Assembly: GCA_037577475.1 (NCBI GenBank)
Contig: CM075183.1
Span: 17,999,781-18,063,780, forward strand
Source of the DNA: Chaunax sp. Z400
Lineage: Eukaryota; Chordata; Actinopteri; Lophiiformes; Chaunacidae
Length of the DNA stretch: 64,000 nt
Direction of reading: 5' to 3'
The position numbers were made by a program, and so were the translations under genes. Position 1 is the stretch's first letter. Each line of letters begins with the position of its first letter. The notes below the pieces were generated by a model. It ran no database searches and was not told where the DNA came from. It saw only the letters and a list, made by a program, of their open reading frames with translations. Shown here in pieces: positions 61,546 through 64,000 of the stretch.

Positions 61546-64000
61546 GTGAGTAAAAAACAGTCTGACATGAAAAACGTGTGTGCAGAATAGCAGTGCTTAA
61601 ACTTCAAGCAGCACTCGATGATTCTCTATTTAATTTAATGGTTCGTTCGAGAGCTTTCAAAATAAGGGTTAAGTAATAAAAACCTGAGATCAGCATCTGC
61701 AAGTGGATCAATATGGAGTATCTGTTATTTGAAATACCTGTATCACCAGGTTTTCATCAGGAGATGCATGTGTCAACTGTGTGCAATGATCGTGACAGGA
61801 ATATTGATCCTATGGATTTAGAAGATGGTGGCGCTCTGCAAACAAAAGAAGCATGATGATACATCAATGTCAGCGTCTAGTGTGATGCTTTACATGTGCA
61901 TTGAGTAATGCTTTGTAAATGACAAAATAAAATGGCTAAAAGCCTTCCTGTTCCATGGTGGGTGATCTCATCCTCTGCACGGAGGGTAAGGATCTCCTGG
62001 ACTTCGCCGTCTCCCCAATGTGGAAATACTGATTTTCTTCTTCTTTGAGTTAGCTGCTAACTCCTACTAGCCACTTTTTTTTTTTTTATGTTCCGGTTGT
62101 GGGTCGCACACATGATGACTCTTCTTCCTTTCGACTGCTTGTTGAGAAAAGGTTCAAATATCAAAACCACCAGAGAAATTTGCCAGAAGCGACAGGTAAA
62201 TGAACGAGGTCGAGACAAGTAAAAGTAGCTCACACACAGTTTTGTGTCATCAAAGCGTTCGCTTCATCATTAAAGCATATTGCCTACAGCTTGACTCTGT
62301 CCCAGTTTGCCCCTCTTCCTCTGACGATCCTATGCTATTTAGCCCTCAGCCAGAGGTCATCTCAGAGAATCACCGGGCGGCGAATGTGTCAAGACAAATG
62401 GATGAAAGTGCTGCCACTGACATGGCAGCGGTTGATCTGAGTCGCTCAGCAAAGTTCACACATATAGGCCAAATACTACAGGCAGCCTTTAGACAGAGGG
62501 ACAGATATAGACAGTGGAGAAGACGGTCTGTAAAGTGTGTTTGTCTCACTGCGATGTAAACCTTACACAACAAGACTGCTCTCTGTCAGCAGCTTAAACT
62601 TGCACATCAAATGAAAAGCCTATTTTAAGACTTTTTAGTGGGAGCTGTGACCTACAAACCCTAATTCCAAAAAGGTTGGGACATTATGTAGAACGTAATA
62701 TTTACATAATTCGCATATATTTACAAAAATCGATGAAGTCGGTTTTTGTATTGTTTTCAATTGAATTGAATGACAAAAAGGATCAGGAAAATTACAGCAG
62801 TGGAAGTCCAGTTATTAATTTAGTTATCTTGAAAGCTAAATGCATGGAGGGGAGAGAAAAAAAAACAATGGTGCCCTTTCTTAGAATCCTGCAAGCATTT
62901 TATGTGCATTTCTTCTGCAACTATGTGTGCCAGTGTTGCCTACGGTCATTTTTTTATTTTTATTTTTATTTTTTTACTCCCTCAAACTGATCTCCAATTG
63001 TTTGTTTTCCACAAGGATGTCCTGTGACATGCTGTTCACTAGCAGATGAGCACAGTTGGCCGCCTTGTTGGCTCCACAATGTAGAAACCTCAATTTCCTG
63101 GCACGCACAGGCAATAGGTCCATTCTGTGTACCAAGAGATCCATCATTTAATTTTCTCTACCAAAGAAATCATGGTGGCCAGTAAACAGGAAGAACAAGA
63201 CAAGAGAAGACATTATATGTTGTCTGAATCTACCTCTGCTTACTTTATTAATCAAATAGGCTGTGACTGGAAGTGTTATACAGGCAATTGCAAAAGATTT
63301 TGCGTTATATGCTAAGAGTAGTGAAGCTCAGTTTGCATGAAGTCGTGCAAGAAACATAAACAAGTGGTTCTGATGTAGGATTGGGTTCCAGGGGATCCCC
63401 ACCAAAAACACAACTAGGTTATCTTTGATCATTTTGCTTCCAAGGTATTCTGCTAAACGATGCACAAACAACAATAAGTGAGACCATATCCTGTTTGGTG
63501 GAGGCAATAAAACCTTTACAAGGCAGCCCACTCACAGCTGAGGTCTGCTCTCCCTCAAAGGTTTCATGGCATTTTTGTTTGGATTACATAGGCAGTGACC
63601 TACATTTACCTGTCTCTCCTACACTCCACTTCCATGAAGTCAGTAAAGAAAAATGTGGTCTGGCAGTCATTGCTTTTTTTCCAGCTTGTTTTCAGCTAAA
63701 CTGCTGACTCGGCAGAGTTACCTCTCCCTTGTATCAACTAGAAAGATGTTGTCAGGCAGCTTCAAGTCAAAAACCCCAAGGGGAAAAGTGGGTGAGAGGT
63801 TAGCGGTTTCCCCTCAAAGGCATGACTTTATAAGCTTCTTAGTGTATACGTCTCTGAATCTTATTAGTCAAAACGAGATTCTACGACAGTGAAGCCAGAC
63901 GTCAGCCACTGTCAGGTCTGGGCAATTTGAATCCAAGGTGTAGCCTTTCAAAAACATGTTTGCAGGGGGATTCCCCCTGCGGTCCGAGCCTTCCTTACAG
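61546..64000 (+). other. slc7a8: slc7a8 intron 3 (runs to the right edge)
   Basis: At least 2,455 bp. It includes a fragment of a dispersed teleost repeat at 62.65 kb and a 119-codon open frame (62,200-62,559) of unknown meaning. A perfect 8-bp hairpin lies at 63,962-63,980, and an acceptor-like CCTTCCTTACAG forms the last bases of the window. Confidence 0.75.
62651..62780 (+). repeat. Fragment of a second dispersed teleost repeat
   Basis: ACCTACAAACCCTAATTCCA followed by AAAAGGTTGGGACATTATG resembles the conserved start of a widespread teleost repeat (consensus like CCCAATTCCAATGAAGTTGGGAC). The remainder is degraded and the right end is not defined. Confidence 0.5.

Overview
This is vertebrate genomic DNA, almost certainly from a ray-finned (teleost) fish. 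It is AT-rich and mostly non-coding, with very long (CA)n tracts and several dispersed repeats of kinds I know from teleost genomes. I recognise six short, well-spliced exons from two genes, svep1 and slc7a8. Their proteins are unmistakably homologous to the human ones and clearly diverged from them. The species cannot be named from the sequence.

Layout. (1) 1-35,496, minus strand: the 5' end of svep1 (polydom). Exon 1 (34,930-35,496) encodes the signal peptide and first half of the VWA domain. Exon 2 (15,752-16,007) completes the VWA domain. Exon 3 (14,305-14,481) encodes a Cys-rich, EGF-like segment. Intron 1 is 18.9 kb, intron 2 is 1.27 kb, and intron 3 is at least 14.3 kb and runs off the left edge. 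(2) 35,497-53,176: the 17.7 kb between the two start codons of a head-to-head gene pair. It holds repeats, strand-asymmetric purine/pyrimidine tracts, a divergent pair of CTCF-like motifs near 40.5 kb, and several repeat-free stretches that could be enhancers. (3) 53,177-64,000, plus strand: the 5' part of slc7a8 (LAT2). Coding exons lie at 53,177-53,309, 58,123-58,327 and 61,394-61,545. The window ends in an acceptor-like pyrimidine-AG sequence, so the next exon may begin at base 64,001.

The two genes have unrelated jobs. One is a secreted extracellular-matrix protein of vascular and lymphatic development; the other is the light chain of a heteromeric amino acid exchanger. Adjacency does not imply shared function. 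In human they are on different chromosomes, so the pairing is a rearrangement relative to human.

The repeat layer includes a decayed LINE reverse-transcriptase remnant (about 9.4-9.96 kb), a second LINE 3' end with a (TGATTC)n tail (44.4-44.66 kb), three tRNA-like Pol III-derived elements, a hAT-like MITE with degenerate 8-bp target duplications (30.06-30.21 kb), and at least four fragments of one abundant teleost repeat. I see no rRNA, intact tRNA, CRISPR, viral or prokaryotic gene. I found no convincing new biological system; the most checkable leads are the CTCF-like pair, the Pol III-like unit, the MITE, the window-edge acceptor and the orphan 63-codon ORF at 48.1-48.3 kb.
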